Part shown: one piece after another, positions 37,636 to 45,664 of the stretch
Layout of the letters: each line of letters opens with the position of its first letter
How positions within the stretch are numbered: the first letter of the stretch is position 1
From: DATFVA01 sp963743325
GTDB lineage: Bacteria > Bacteroidota > Ignavibacteria > Ignavibacteriales > Ignavibacteriaceae
Direction: 5' to 3'
Length of the DNA: 64,000 nt
NCBI GenBank assembly: GCA_963743325.1
Contig: CAVUOZ010000005.1
Span: forward strand, 62,001-126,000
Translations under genes and position numbers: made by a program
Notes under the pieces: model-generated
Seen by the model: only the letters and a program-made list of their open reading frames with translations
The model's database searches: none
What the model was told of the DNA's origin: nothing

Positions 37636-37659
37636 ATAAAAAGGGAGCTTTCGCTCCCT
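37636..37659 (-). terminator. Terminator behind an orphan sorting-domain remnant
   Basis: Perfect 7-bp stem AGGGAGC / GCTCCCT with a TTTC loop, followed on the minus strand by a T run. Same class as the terminator at 45639. Confidence 0.8.
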
Positions 37660-37663
37660 GAAT

Positions 37664-37785
37664 TTATTTCAGTAGAATCATTTCTTGGTATCGATGAAAG
37701 AGCCTGCCTGAATTTGATAGAAATACACTCCGCTGGGTAGATTAGCTGAATTCCATTTACTTCATAGGTGCCTGCTGGTTTTTCA
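37664..37785 (-). pseudogene. Orphan T9SS sorting-domain remnant with two frameshifts
   Basis: Reading the minus strand gives E-K-P-A-G-T-Y-E-V-N, then (after restoring one base) N-S-A-N-L-P-S-G-V-Y-F-Y-Q-I-Q-A-G-S-F-I-D-T-K-K, and, after a second one-base gap, M-I-L-L-K. This is the last 40 residues of a T9SS sorting domain. No cargo body lies upstream; a different gene starts at 37834. The 37260-37635 gap downstream holds no supported gene. Confidence 0.85.
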
Positions 37786-37833
37786 ATCCAGAGTCTTTCC
37801 TTTTGACTTATTCTGTTAGCTGAAGCTACCCTG

Positions 37834-38244
37834 CTATTGTATTTCAGCTTTGGCAAGCTTACGCACCCATCTCCAGTGTGTTACAAACAGTAAGATGCAT
37901 ATCACAATAAGTATGATGTCTATGACGATCATGCGATTCGATTCATGTCGTACACTTTGAATTTTATCATTCTTTGCCGACTCATACATTGCTCGCAAAG
38001 TTTGATCGTCAGGAATGTATGCTGTCCTTGCTGTCTCACCTTCTTTGGGAACTGATTTAAGAATATCCATTTTATAATTATCAAAAGAGGCTAGACTCGG
38101 CGGTGGTGACCAAACGGAATGTATTGGATCACCAAGATCCAGTAAGGCGGAGACAAGTGAGGACACACATATAAGGATTGTAATAATGGCGACAAGACAT
38201 ACTAGGTAACCATAGATTTGGGCCATTCTTTGAGGCTTTTCCAT
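37834..38244 (-). CDS. Hypothetical two-helix membrane protein
   Basis: 136 aa with membrane helices at about residues 11-36 (Y-L-V-C-L-V-A-I-I-T-I-L-I-C) and 104-123 (I-V-I-D-I-I-L-I-V-I-C-I-L-L-F), and a polar loop of about 65 residues with a P-P-P-S motif between them. No family recognised with certainty. AAAGG lies upstream. The OmpH-like gene lies 105 bp upstream on the same strand. Confidence 0.75.
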   Translation of the reverse strand: MEKPQRMAQIYGYLVCLVAIITILICVSSLVSALLDLGDPIHSVWSPPPSLASFDNYKMDILKSVPKEGETARTAYIPDDQTLRAMYESAKNDKIQSVRHESNRMIVIDIILIVICILLFVTHWRWVRKLAKAEIQ

Positions 38245-38349
38245 AATTGTTGCCTTTCTAATATGGAAAAAATATTTTGAAGAACTTCTATCCGATAAAT
38301 AAATTTTACATTATAAAATTTCTGCAAGCTATTTAAACGTTTAATTATG

Positions 38350-38889
38350 CTAATCTTCAATTAAGTAAGCATCTTTTACAGGTTCTAACTGCATAATTTC
38401 TTTAACCCCAGTTTTCACTTGTTCAGTAGGTTCAAAGAAATTGACAACCTTTTCGGTAATGTCTATCAATTCTACATCTTTATTGCTGAAAGCAATCTCC
38501 CATTTTGAAACGACTGCGGAAAGATTTTCATCATTAGCAAGTTTAGCCAGTTTATCTTTTATAGTCTCGGTAATAGTATTAATAGAGCCCGTTCCAAATC
38601 CCTGATCGTGCAACATAGCCTGGCGCAATGTTCCCTCACGTTCAATTTTGGAAATGGCTGCTGTATCACCCTTTGATTTTGCTTCCTGCATTAGTGAATC
38701 CAATGAATGAAATATCTGCCGAATATTTGAATACTTTGAATTAAAGTATGCTAAAACAACCGCTCTGGAGTCGAATACTCCGATGCGCTGAACCGTTTGT
38801 GCATTCGAACTTTTCTCCGGGATAGAAAGTAGTATTATTATAATCAATATCACTACGGGAATTGAAAAGATAGACTTTTGTGAAGACAT
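38350..38889 (-). CDS. Secreted OmpH/Skp-like hypothetical protein
   Basis: 179 aa. Signal peptide about residues 1-31 (V-V-I-L-I-I-I-I-L-L ... S-N-A-Q). The mature start R-I-G-V-F-D-S-R-A-V-V-L-A-Y resembles the first strand of OmpH/Skp periplasmic chaperones, and a long helical region follows. It lacks the full Skp coiled-coil length, so the assignment is a weak family resemblance. Confidence 0.65.
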   Translation of the reverse strand: MSSQKSIFSIPVVILIIIILLSIPEKSSNAQTVQRIGVFDSRAVVLAYFNSKYSNIRQIFHSLDSLMQEAKSKGDTAAISKIEREGTLRQAMLHDQGFGTGSINTITETIKDKLAKLANDENLSAVVSKWEIAFSNKDVELIDITEKVVNFFEPTEQVKTGVKEIMQLEPVKDAYLIED

Positions 38890-39018
38890 AAATACTCCAT
38901 TTATATTATAAAATAAATGAATTAAGAGACTCTAAAGAATGCTCTGAGAATTCGTCTTCCATATCTTCGCATATTAAAAGAAAGAGAATCTTCAGACTGT
39001 ACCATTGTTTTTAAAATC

Positions 39019-39678
39019 CTATTCAATCCTATCACCTACGAACAGACTTATTCCTGCTATTGTAAGTGGTATAGAAACAACTACTGCAGTAATGATTTGC
39101 CCAATTACAAAACCTTTTTGCAGAATCATAAAAAGAAGAGCAGCAGTTACGATCAGAACTATGATTCCAATGGTTCTTGGAAATTTTTTCGAAAGCCATC
39201 CGATTGCGACGATAGCAATCCCTGGTCCTGACTCAATAAGAGTTCCAATAGAAAATCCATTTTCTAACGAAACAAATAGTGTGATCATCAAGCCAACTCC
39301 CATAATTATTTTTGTCGCTGATTCTCTATAATTCCCAATTAAAAAAACATTCGACAATGCTTTCGCTGCCAATCCTATGATAACAATTGCACTAAAAAAT
39401 TCCCAGCTATGATCCTCCTTGCTGCTCTGATAAACCGCCATAATAATGCTTGCAATTATCATTACAGCAAATGCAATATTCCCCGAGCGGTATTGGATAC
39501 TCATCTGGCGTTCATCAACAAGAGATTTAGCGATGTTTAGCGAAGCCAATGTTGGCCGAAGAAGATACGATCCCGCTAATAAGAATAGCCATAATTGATT
39601 TTGAGTAATACCATATATAACTACTGCTGAAACGAAAACAGATGTCGACAGCCAAAAGATCGGATCTTTGTTAAACAT
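39019..39678 (-). CDS. DUF2178-like polytopic membrane protein
   Basis: 219 aa with about six or seven membrane helices. D-E-R-Q-M-S-I-Q-Y-R-S-G-N-I-A-F after the second helix resembles the D-E-R motif of DUF2178 proteins, which commonly pair with small HTH regulators. GGAGGAGA lies 5-6 bp before the ATG, and its start overlaps the stop of the HTH gene by 8 bp. Likely role: a membrane sensor or effector coupled to that regulator, inferred from context. Confidence 0.78.
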   Translation of the reverse strand: MFNKDPIFWLSTSVFVSAVVIYGITQNQLWLFLLAGSYLLRPTLASLNIAKSLVDERQMSIQYRSGNIAFAVMIIASIIMAVYQSSKEDHSWEFFSAIVIIGLAAKALSNVFLIGNYRESATKIIMGVGLMITLFVSLENGFSIGTLIESGPGIAIVAIGWLSKKFPRTIGIIVLIVTAALLFMILQKGFVIGQIITAVVVSIPLTIAGISLFVGDRIE

Positions 39679-39880
39679 AATCTTTCTCCTCCAGTTGGAA
39701 AAGGTTTTCTACATTTGTGTTTAATTTGTTCGCCAATAGTAGAGCAAGTTTAACCGAAAGATTATAGTCACCTCGCTCTATAGCAACGATTGTTTGCCGG
39801 GAGACTTTTACCATATCAGCCAGTTGCTGTTGACTTAATTCTCCATTTTCAAATCGATATTTACGTAAGTTGGTTTTCAC
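39671..39880 (-). CDS. Small Xre-type HTH transcriptional regulator
   Basis: 69 aa, almost entirely one HTH_3 domain: L-S-Q-Q-Q-L-A-D-M-V-K-V-S-R-Q-T-I-V-A-I-E-R-G-D-Y-N (residues about 14-39), ending in an oligomerisation tail N-T-N-V-E-N-L-F. GTG is the only usable start: a stop lies three codons upstream, and the ATG at 39893 is out of frame. It is translationally coupled to the membrane-protein gene by 8 bp and sits behind a palindromic operator. Confidence 0.9.
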   Translation of the reverse strand: MKTNLRKYRFENGELSQQQLADMVKVSRQTIVAIERGDYNLSVKLALLLANKLNTNVENLFQLEEKDYV

Positions 39881-39917
39881 TTTTACTTATCATTTTTTTG
39901 ATTTTTGTATCATTAGT

Positions 39918-39951
39918 AATATATACTATACTTGACATAATGTCAAGTATA
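39918..39951 (-). promoter_or_regulatory. Promoter with perfect 12-1-12 operator palindrome for the HTH operon
   Basis: TATACTTGACAT and its exact reverse complement flank one base (39927-39951). On the minus strand the palindrome supplies a TTGACA -35 hexamer (39941-39946) and TATATT lies 17 bp downstream (39918-39923), so a bound repressor would block its own promoter. Confidence 0.8.
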
Positions 39952-40081
39952 TTTTACATAATGAATAGTAAGCTATACATATTTTAGTCAAAAGTAGTGG
40001 TTTTGGGTCTGATTTTAATCGTAGAATAGACGAATAGTGATTAGAGGCGGTATAAATAAGATACTGTGCTATTAAATAAAA

Positions 40082-40110
40082 AACCCGGCAACAAAGTTGT
40101 CACCGGGTTG
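40082..40110 (-). terminator. Orphan hairpin of the C-C-C-G-G terminator class
   Basis: AACCCGG / CCGGGTT stem with an internal GTTG/CAAC pair and a T run on the minus strand. It resembles the terminators behind T9SS genes of this island, but no sorting domain precedes it. Confidence 0.6.
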
Positions 40111-40173
40111 ATATTATCACCAGTATTTACCTGAAAATATCAATGACAAAAATTTATACTGTAAAATAAAAAA

Positions 40174-40567
40174 TCCAGAAAAGAGTTTCAAATATTTAAG
40201 TGGTTCATTCAGTTATGTCATCATCAAAATCATTTCGTTCAGATATTAAATCTCTCCCTCCCTTTTAATAATCTAATTTGGACTTTCTCTTTAGTCAATC
40301 CTTTAATCGGGAGATAATAGGTAGAACCTGTTTGCGGGTCCGTTGCAAGTGCAAATTTATCCCTTCCATTAACTTTTTGTATCCCGTCAAACTTAGCCCC
40401 ACCTCTTTCAATAATAGATGATCTAAACATAATAAGCATCCTTTCTGTCTAATTTTCTAACCAAATCTGAAGGCGTAGATGTATCAATACTTGCTGAATC
40501 TCAATTTTTCTTGGTTAAGAAGCAATAGTTTTAGTTAATCATTATTTTAGATGTGATTTCTAATACA
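40174..40567. repeat. Direct repeat D1, copy 1
   Basis: About 394 bp nearly identical to 49641-50035 (constant offset 9467 until a 1-bp indel near the end). It contains the 63-residue ORF at 40239-40430 and ends in the R1 dispersed element. Copy 1 overlaps repeat D2 by 78 bp. Confidence 0.93.
40239..40430 (-). CDS. Conserved duplicated hypothetical protein, copy 1
   Basis: 63 aa from the ATG at 40430; AAAGG is well spaced for it but directly abuts the ATG at 40439, so the shorter start is preferred. Sequence landmarks: M-F-R-S-S-I-I-E-R-G-G, T-G-S-T-Y-Y-L-P-I-K, basic tail R-L-L-K-G-R-E. No family recognised. The same protein is encoded without change at 49706-49897. Confidence 0.6.
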   Translation of the reverse strand: MFRSSIIERGGAKFDGIQKVNGRDKFALATDPQTGSTYYLPIKGLTKEKVQIRLLKGRERFNI

Positions 40568-41215
40568 GCGGCAGTTTTGAAATTAAGCGTGTATTTTTTG
40601 TTTCAACAGAATCATCGTCTTTATAACTGCCAACCCTTAATTGATAAATATTTAAGTACCGCTTGGAAGGTCCCCTGTATCCCCGTGCCAATATCTGTGA
40701 TAAATAAACTAGGTATCAATATTTAATCTGACTATATAACTATAGCTAAATATGTATGAAACATTAAAAATACTGATTGCAGAGGATGAATTTTTGGTTG
40801 CTTTAGATTTGAAGCAAACGCTGCAAAAGCTTGGATTTAATAATATTTCCATTGCACATAACGGTAAAGAAGCCCTGAATAATTATTACGATCAGAATCC
40901 TGATATTATTTTACTTGATATAATGATGGAGCACAGGATGGATGGAATAGAAGCAGCAAATAAAATAAGGAGTGACAACGGTTCCAAGGCTATAATTTTC
41001 ATAACCGCTTCCTCAGATAAAGCAACTTATGAGGAAGCAATGAAAGTAAATCCAGTTGAAATAATTAATAAACCTTACTCGAAAAAGGAATTATACAATA
41101 CAATTCAAAAAGCGGTAAAAGATATTACATCAGCGGATCCCAAACGATTTCCCGGATATCAATACGGTCCCTTATAAAAATATTTTATATCTGCCACTTA
41201 TGACCTCGGCCAATC
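40490..41215. repeat. Direct repeat D2, copy 1
   Basis: 726 bp matching 51175-51900 with constant offset 10685 and only a few substitutions (for example near 41160, 41171 and 41200). It carries the response-regulator gene plus about 260 bp upstream. Matching stops abruptly at 41215. Confidence 0.94.
40752..41177 (+). CDS. CheY-like response regulator, copy 1
   Basis: 141 aa, a stand-alone receiver domain. Acidic pair Glu11-Asp12, phosphoacceptor Asp56 in I-I-L-L-D-I-M-M, Thr85 in I-I-F-I-T-A-S and Lys107 in N-K-P-Y are all present. No output domain, so it acts through protein interaction or a kinase not encoded nearby. It differs from the 51437 copy by Gln138 versus Leu138. Confidence 0.93.
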   Translation: MYETLKILIAEDEFLVALDLKQTLQKLGFNNISIAHNGKEALNNYYDQNPDIILLDIMMEHRMDGIEAANKIRSDNGSKAIIFITASSDKATYEEAMKVNPVEIINKPYSKKELYNTIQKAVKDITSADPKRFPGYQYGPL

Positions 41216-41459
41216 TATTCTGTATCTTTACAACCCATAAACTTTATTTTAGATAAGATATACTATTGAAATATGCGATTTCTTACTGCCTATGATATAT
41301 TATTATAATTTTCTAATAAAATATGACTAGATTTCCTGGGGTGATGTTAAAGATTAAGCCACTATAAAGGAACTTCAAAACTGCAGGAAGAATTAATTGC
41401 ATATGTAATAGTCACGCAATTAAATGCAAAAACATAGTATTCTATATCTGGTTGCTTAG
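41216..41459. repeat. Dispersed repeat R2, copy 1, and leader of the next gene
   Basis: The segment to about 41400 has the conserved CCTGGGG-TGATGTTAAAGATTAAGCCAC block followed by a CTTC...GCAGGAA tail. Related degenerate copies follow at 51901-52090 and 61085-61265, each before a plus-strand gene. Confidence 0.6.
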
Positions 41460-41870
41460 GTGAATCAAAAATTGAATACTGAAAAAGATAGAGTAAAAAT
41501 ATTATTTGGTTGGCTTGGTACAATAATTCTTCTACTCCTTATTCTAATCAAAGTATTTCGTTTTTTTGAAATTGTTTATACATCAAAATTAATAATTGGA
41601 ATCGCTCCAAGTTTACTTGGCCCAGCCGGATTATTGTTCTTAATTTTATCAAGCAAAAGTAAATATTTAAATCTAAGCCTCACTCGTTTATCAATTATAA
41701 TTTCTATAGTTGCAATAGGTTTGGAGTTTGCACAATTAGTTCCAAGGCCTGGATTTCTTAAATATATCCATTATACTTTTGACTGGTTGGATATAATTTC
41801 AAGCATAATAAGTGTAATTATCGCATACTTAGTTGCAAAAATTTTAATTAAAATTTATACTGGTAATTAA
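41460..41870 (+). CDS. VanZ-like membrane protein
   Basis: 136 aa, GTG start, four membrane segments. The conserved E-F-A-Q-L-V ... F-D-W-L-D-I-I-S-S-I-I-S-V-I-I-A-Y pattern fits VanZ-like proteins (E-F-x-Q, then D-x-x-D/x-x-N-x-x-G-x-x-x-G-Y), though the usual N-x-x-G is replaced. The ribosome-binding site is weak. Function unknown; VanZ-like proteins are often linked to teicoplanin resistance or phosphatase-like roles only by homology. Confidence 0.6.
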   Translation: MNQKLNTEKDRVKILFGWLGTIILLLLILIKVFRFFEIVYTSKLIIGIAPSLLGPAGLLFLILSSKSKYLNLSLTRLSIIISIVAIGLEFAQLVPRPGFLKYIHYTFDWLDIISSIISVIIAYLVAKILIKIYTGN

Positions 41871-41980
41871 AGCATTTTAATGCAATGTATTTTTCAACCA
41901 GAATACACCCTTTACACACTTAAAAAGATGGGGGTAGGGTTGAAGTAAAAAACCTTCACATATTATGGAATAATAAAAAA

Positions 41981-42003
41981 TCCGATGACATATTGCCACC
42001 GGG
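41981..42003 (-). terminator. C-C-C-G-A-T-G-class terminator behind the repeat-rich T9SS gene
   Basis: TCCGATG / CACCGGG imperfect stem with a T run on the minus strand. Same layout as 47786-47811 and 54518-54542. Confidence 0.6.
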
Positions 42004-42041
42004 CTGAACTATTCAAGCGGTCGGAGTAACTTCTTTGAAAA

Positions 42042-43421
42042 CTATTTCAACAAAATCATTTTCTTAGTGTGAACAAAGTCTCCGGCTTTCAGCTGATAGA
42101 AATAAACTCCGCTTGGAAGTCCGTCAGTTGCAGAGAACTCAATATCATATTTCCCTGCAGGTTTGTATTCATTAACCAGTGTTGCAACCTCTTTCCCAAG
42201 AATATCGTATACTTTAAGTGCTACAAATACAGATTGAGGAAGTTGGTAGTTAATCTTTGTAGTCGGGTTAAAAGGATTCGGATAGTTGTTTGACAAACTG
42301 TAAGAATTTGCAGAACTTAAATTTTCATTTACTTCTGTTACAGGCATATATGAGTATGAAATCTTATAATCATTCTCCCAAGCGGAATTATTCCACATTT
42401 GGTAGAGATATACAGTCTGGCTATTGTTCCCATCATATGTGTATGAACCCTTAGAGAAATTCACCCACACAGAACCACCCGAGGTTTGCCAGAGATCTTC
42501 AGTCATGTTATTGTTTCCATCATATGTGTATGAAAACCTAGTTGTATTTACCCAATCAAAACCATCCCAAAATTGGTAGAGATCCACAGTCAGGTTATTG
42601 TTTCCATCATATGTGAATAAATCATTAGAATTATTCACCCAGACAGAGCCGTCCCAGTCTTGAAAGAGCCATTCAGTCAGGTTATTGTTTCCATCATATG
42701 TGTATGAATTATTAGAATAATTTACCCAGACAGAACCATCCCAGGCTTGCCAGAGCTCTTCAATCCGGTTATTGTTTCCATCATATGTGCATGCAGACTT
42801 ACCCATATTCACCCAAACAGATCCATCCCAGTTTTGCCAGAGCTCTTCAGTCCGGTTATTGTTCCCATTATATGTGTAGGAATACTTAGTACCATTTACC
42901 CAGGCAGAACCATCCCAGCCTTGGTAAAGCCACTCAGTCCGGTTATTGTTCCCATTATATGTGTAGGAATACTTAGTACCATTTACCCAGGCAGAACCAT
43001 CCCAGCCTTGCCCGAGCTCTTCAGTCAGGTTATTGTTTCCATCATATGTATATGAAATTTTAGAAGAATCTACCCAAGAACCATTCCAGGTTTGAAAAAT
43101 TTCCTCTATTAGTAGAAACCCATTACCTAGTAGTGTTTTATTAATAGTTGTCCTTGTATCCTTTGCATCGAATCTTTCTTCTTCATAAAACTCTCTTTGT
43201 GGATTTCTTAATACCGTCCGCCAATTGCTGCTTTTGGATTTCAACAGTAAAGATTCTAAATCATTTAATCTTTGTAAACCATACGTATTTGATTTCTGAA
43301 TTTCCCGAAGTTTTTCAGTAAAAGGTTTATCCGGTATGACTCCTCTGTGAATTCTATCCTGAGAAGATGCAGTTGTTAAATATAAAGCTGATAAAAACAA
43401 AATTTGTAATAACTTTTTCAA
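42042..43421 (-). CDS. T9SS-sorted protein with 29-residue W-D-G-S repeats
   Basis: 459 aa, TTG start with GAGG upstream; signal peptide about residues 1-20 (F-L-S-A-L-Y-L-T-T-A-S-S). Residues about 115-360 hold eight or nine copies of a 29-residue unit (Y-T-Y-D-G-N-N-N-L-T-E, then W-D-G-S-x-W-V-N). The 87-bp DNA period is well kept, so the number of units may change by slippage or recombination. A T9SS sorting domain ending K-K-M-I-L-L-K completes it. This is probably an extended surface repeat protein. Confidence 0.9.
   Translation of the reverse strand: MKKLLQILFLSALYLTTASSQDRIHRGVIPDKPFTEKLREIQKSNTYGLQRLNDLESLLLKSKSSNWRTVLRNPQREFYEEERFDAKDTRTTINKTLLGNGFLLIEEIFQTWNGSWVDSSKISYTYDGNNNLTEELGQGWDGSAWVNGTKYSYTYNGNNNRTEWLYQGWDGSAWVNGTKYSYTYNGNNNRTEELWQNWDGSVWVNMGKSACTYDGNNNRIEELWQAWDGSVWVNYSNNSYTYDGNNNLTEWLFQDWDGSVWVNNSNDLFTYDGNNNLTVDLYQFWDGFDWVNTTRFSYTYDGNNNMTEDLWQTSGGSVWVNFSKGSYTYDGNNSQTVYLYQMWNNSAWENDYKISYSYMPVTEVNENLSSANSYSLSNNYPNPFNPTTKINYQLPQSVFVALKVYDILGKEVATLVNEYKPAGKYDIEFSATDGLPSGVYFYQLKAGDFVHTKKMILLK
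42350..43090. repeat. 87-bp in-frame tandem repeats in a T9SS gene
   Basis: Units repeat every 87 bp; the anchor TTATTGTTTCCATCATATGT recurs through the block with variants. They encode the 29-residue repeats of the 42042-43421 gene. Some neighbours are nearly identical (the two units around 42840-43000), indicating recent duplication or gene conversion. Confidence 0.88.
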
Positions 43422-43439
43422 AATAACCTCAAATGAAAT

Positions 43440-44366
43440 GATGACATATTATCCTCCCTTATCGGAAGGCTTAACTAATATTTAATATATAGTTTATTAC
43501 AGGATTTTATTCATCAACAAGGGCGCTGCTTCATTAACAAGCAGATCATATACTTTCAATGAGTTCTGACTATTTACCGGCAGCAGATTACTAATGTTTA
43601 ATAATAATCGAGATAACTTCTAATCATTAGTGGAACAGGAGATCAAATACAATTAATTTGAAACGCAAACACAGAACTCGTAACATGAGCCTGCATCCAC
43701 GACTAAAGTGGGAGACTGTGAGGAGTAAAAATTATATCTGTATCTGAAGGTGTAGATGTTTTAACACTTGCTGAACATCAAATTTTTTTAATTGAAAAGC
43801 AATAGTTAGGTTAATTATTCTTTTAGATGTGATTATTAATACATCAAGAAATTACTTGAACGAGTCCCCTGAATTGTATAAAAATCTGGCTTACCTGTCG
43901 GAATTAGGATTCTAATCCCACTCTGCTTACGCGGCGTGGAATTACTTAGTCACTGGTCAACTGCGATGAGCGAGTTGAAAAAAATGATTGAAAGATATAT
44001 CCGCAATTTTTAAGTGGGCAGAATCAGATGGTTTTCAGACGTTTATTATAAACAGTGCGTTAAGTCTACCTATGAACCTTAACGATGAACTTTAAGCAAA
44101 TTGTTAATCACTTGGCCGCATATGAAGTGTCAGATGGATATAATATTGACTTACTATGGACCTGTTCTTGTATCTATAATACCAAAATTAGTATTATATT
44201 TATAGTCATATTTAATATTGTTAAATTATTACAATATTAGTTAGCCGCCATACTCTCACATCATTTGAAAATTGGTCTGCTGATGTTAGCTCAGTTACCA
44301 ATGGAGCTGGGCAATTCGAGCTGACATAATTTCAATCAGCTCCAGGCTTTATAAGGAAATAACACG
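43440..44366. other. Intergenic region with dispersed repeat R1, copy a
   Basis: 43543-43865 matches 50980-51255 and 59641-59920, including GAGTTCTGACTATT, AGCCTGCATC and a short conserved frame E-G-V-D-V-L-T-L-A-E-H-Q-I-F-L-I-E-K-Q-stop. The remainder (43866-44340) has no supported gene. An AAGGA ribosome-binding site at about 44352 serves the next gene. Confidence 0.7.
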
Positions 44367-45395
44367 ATGAACAAGATGGTACAAATTCTTGTTGTGTTCA
44401 TTTTCTCTCTTCTTCTCCTAAGTTGCAATAAGGAAGAGACCACCCAACCACCAAGTAATAAAGTTCCGAGCACACCGAGCAATCCAATTCCGACAAACGG
44501 TGCAACCAACACGTCTCGCACACCAGTATTAAGCTGGGTATGCAGTGACCCAGATGCCGGCGACATTGTAACATACGATATCTACTTTAGTTCGATCAAT
44601 CCGCCTGATACTCGTATAGATTCCGATTGGATTTTTACAAATTACACGTTGCACGATCTGGATACAATGCGAACTTACTACTGGAGAATAACCGCAAAGG
44701 ATACCAAGGGGGCATCTTCAATTGGGCCAGTTTGGAGATTTACAACAGTGGCGGGTCCACCTATCCAGAATCTTATTGTATATTACCAATTCAACGGTAA
44801 CACTGGCGATAGCAGCGGCAATGGGCATAACGGAACGCCGTTGAATTCACCGACTTTCGGAACCGACAGGTTTAATCACACCAATTCCGCACTTCAACTC
44901 AACGGCACAAACCAATATGTTTCACTTCCCAACTCAATTAGCATAGAAAATGACATCTCAATAAGTTTCTGGATGAAAACTGACTTTTCGGATAGCGGAT
45001 CCTGGCCATTCGGAACGTTTATTATCGACCGCGACTTGTGCGTTCCGACAGGTGATTGGAGTGTTGGCCTCGGGCTCGGTGGCAAGCTCCAGTGGAATAC
45101 TGGGACTGTCCTTCTCACTTCAACGCAAAATGTCAATGACGATTCTTGGATGCATATAGTGGTTCTGAGAGATGCTACCGATGGTACCAAGAATATATAC
45201 ATAAATGGTCAATTGAACGCATCAATCTCATTCAATAATGAAGCCTTTACCAACAACTCAATAAGCATTTATGTCGGTGCATCTGTTTGCGACACTGAGA
45301 CGCATCGCTATTACAAAGGTCTAATTGATGATCTTCGTATCTACGACCGTGTTCTAAGTGAGGCAGAAATCCAACAGCTTTACTATGAGCGATGA
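44367..45395 (+). CDS. Lipoprotein with Fn3-like and LamG (concanavalin-like) domains
   Basis: 342 aa. A lipoprotein signal peptide ends in the lipobox L-L-S-C (Cys at about residue 21). A Fn3-like domain (about 35-130, P-V-L-S-W ... Y-Y-W-R-I-T-A-K-D) precedes a LamG/ConA-like domain (about 140-340: Y-Q-F-N-G-N-T-G-D-S-S-G-N-G-H-N-G-T, I-S-F-W-M-K-T, G-L-I-D-D-L-R-I-Y-D-R). It is probably an outer-membrane carbohydrate-binding lipoprotein. Base composition is visibly GC-richer than its surroundings, suggesting transfer. It is the only plus-strand surface-protein gene here and lacks a sorting domain. Confidence 0.88.
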   Translation: MNKMVQILVVFIFSLLLLSCNKEETTQPPSNKVPSTPSNPIPTNGATNTSRTPVLSWVCSDPDAGDIVTYDIYFSSINPPDTRIDSDWIFTNYTLHDLDTMRTYYWRITAKDTKGASSIGPVWRFTTVAGPPIQNLIVYYQFNGNTGDSSGNGHNGTPLNSPTFGTDRFNHTNSALQLNGTNQYVSLPNSISIENDISISFWMKTDFSDSGSWPFGTFIIDRDLCVPTGDWSVGLGLGGKLQWNTGTVLLTSTQNVNDDSWMHIVVLRDATDGTKNIYINGQLNASISFNNEAFTNNSISIYVGASVCDTETHRYYKGLIDDLRIYDRVLSEAEIQQLYYER

Positions 45396-45638
45396 GAACA
45401 GCAAAATAATTGGGTAATTTTTAATTGGTTGGAATTGTCGGTTTTTATGAGTCTAAGAAAAGTAAAATTCCCCGCTTTGGATTGAGGATAAAAATAGAGG
45501 GCGACTTAAATGAAAAATTAAATTATGAAAAAGATGTTGATCGAAACTACTAATAATAAAAAATTGCTTAAATCAAACCAGGCTTCCAAAAATGATTTTG
45601 AGGCTTCTTCAAAAAGGATATAAGAAAACGCATAAAAA

Positions 45639-45660
45639 AGGGAGCCTGAATTAGCTCCCT
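45639..45660 (-). terminator. Terminator behind the FG-GAP T9SS gene
   Basis: AGGGAGC / GCTCCCT stem with a CTGAATTA loop and a T run on the minus strand, just after the stop at 45665. Confidence 0.88.
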
Positions 45661-45664
45661 AATT

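Noticed and set aside
42747..43055. 102-codon plus-strand frame
   Set aside because: Antisense to the 87-bp repeats; the repeat period produces a false long frame.
44283..44345. Additional attC-like site before the LamG lipoprotein
   Set aside because: A GGAGCTG/CAGCTCC inverted repeat and TTAGCTC are present, but the shared ATTCGCAT/TGTTCTGG core is missing.
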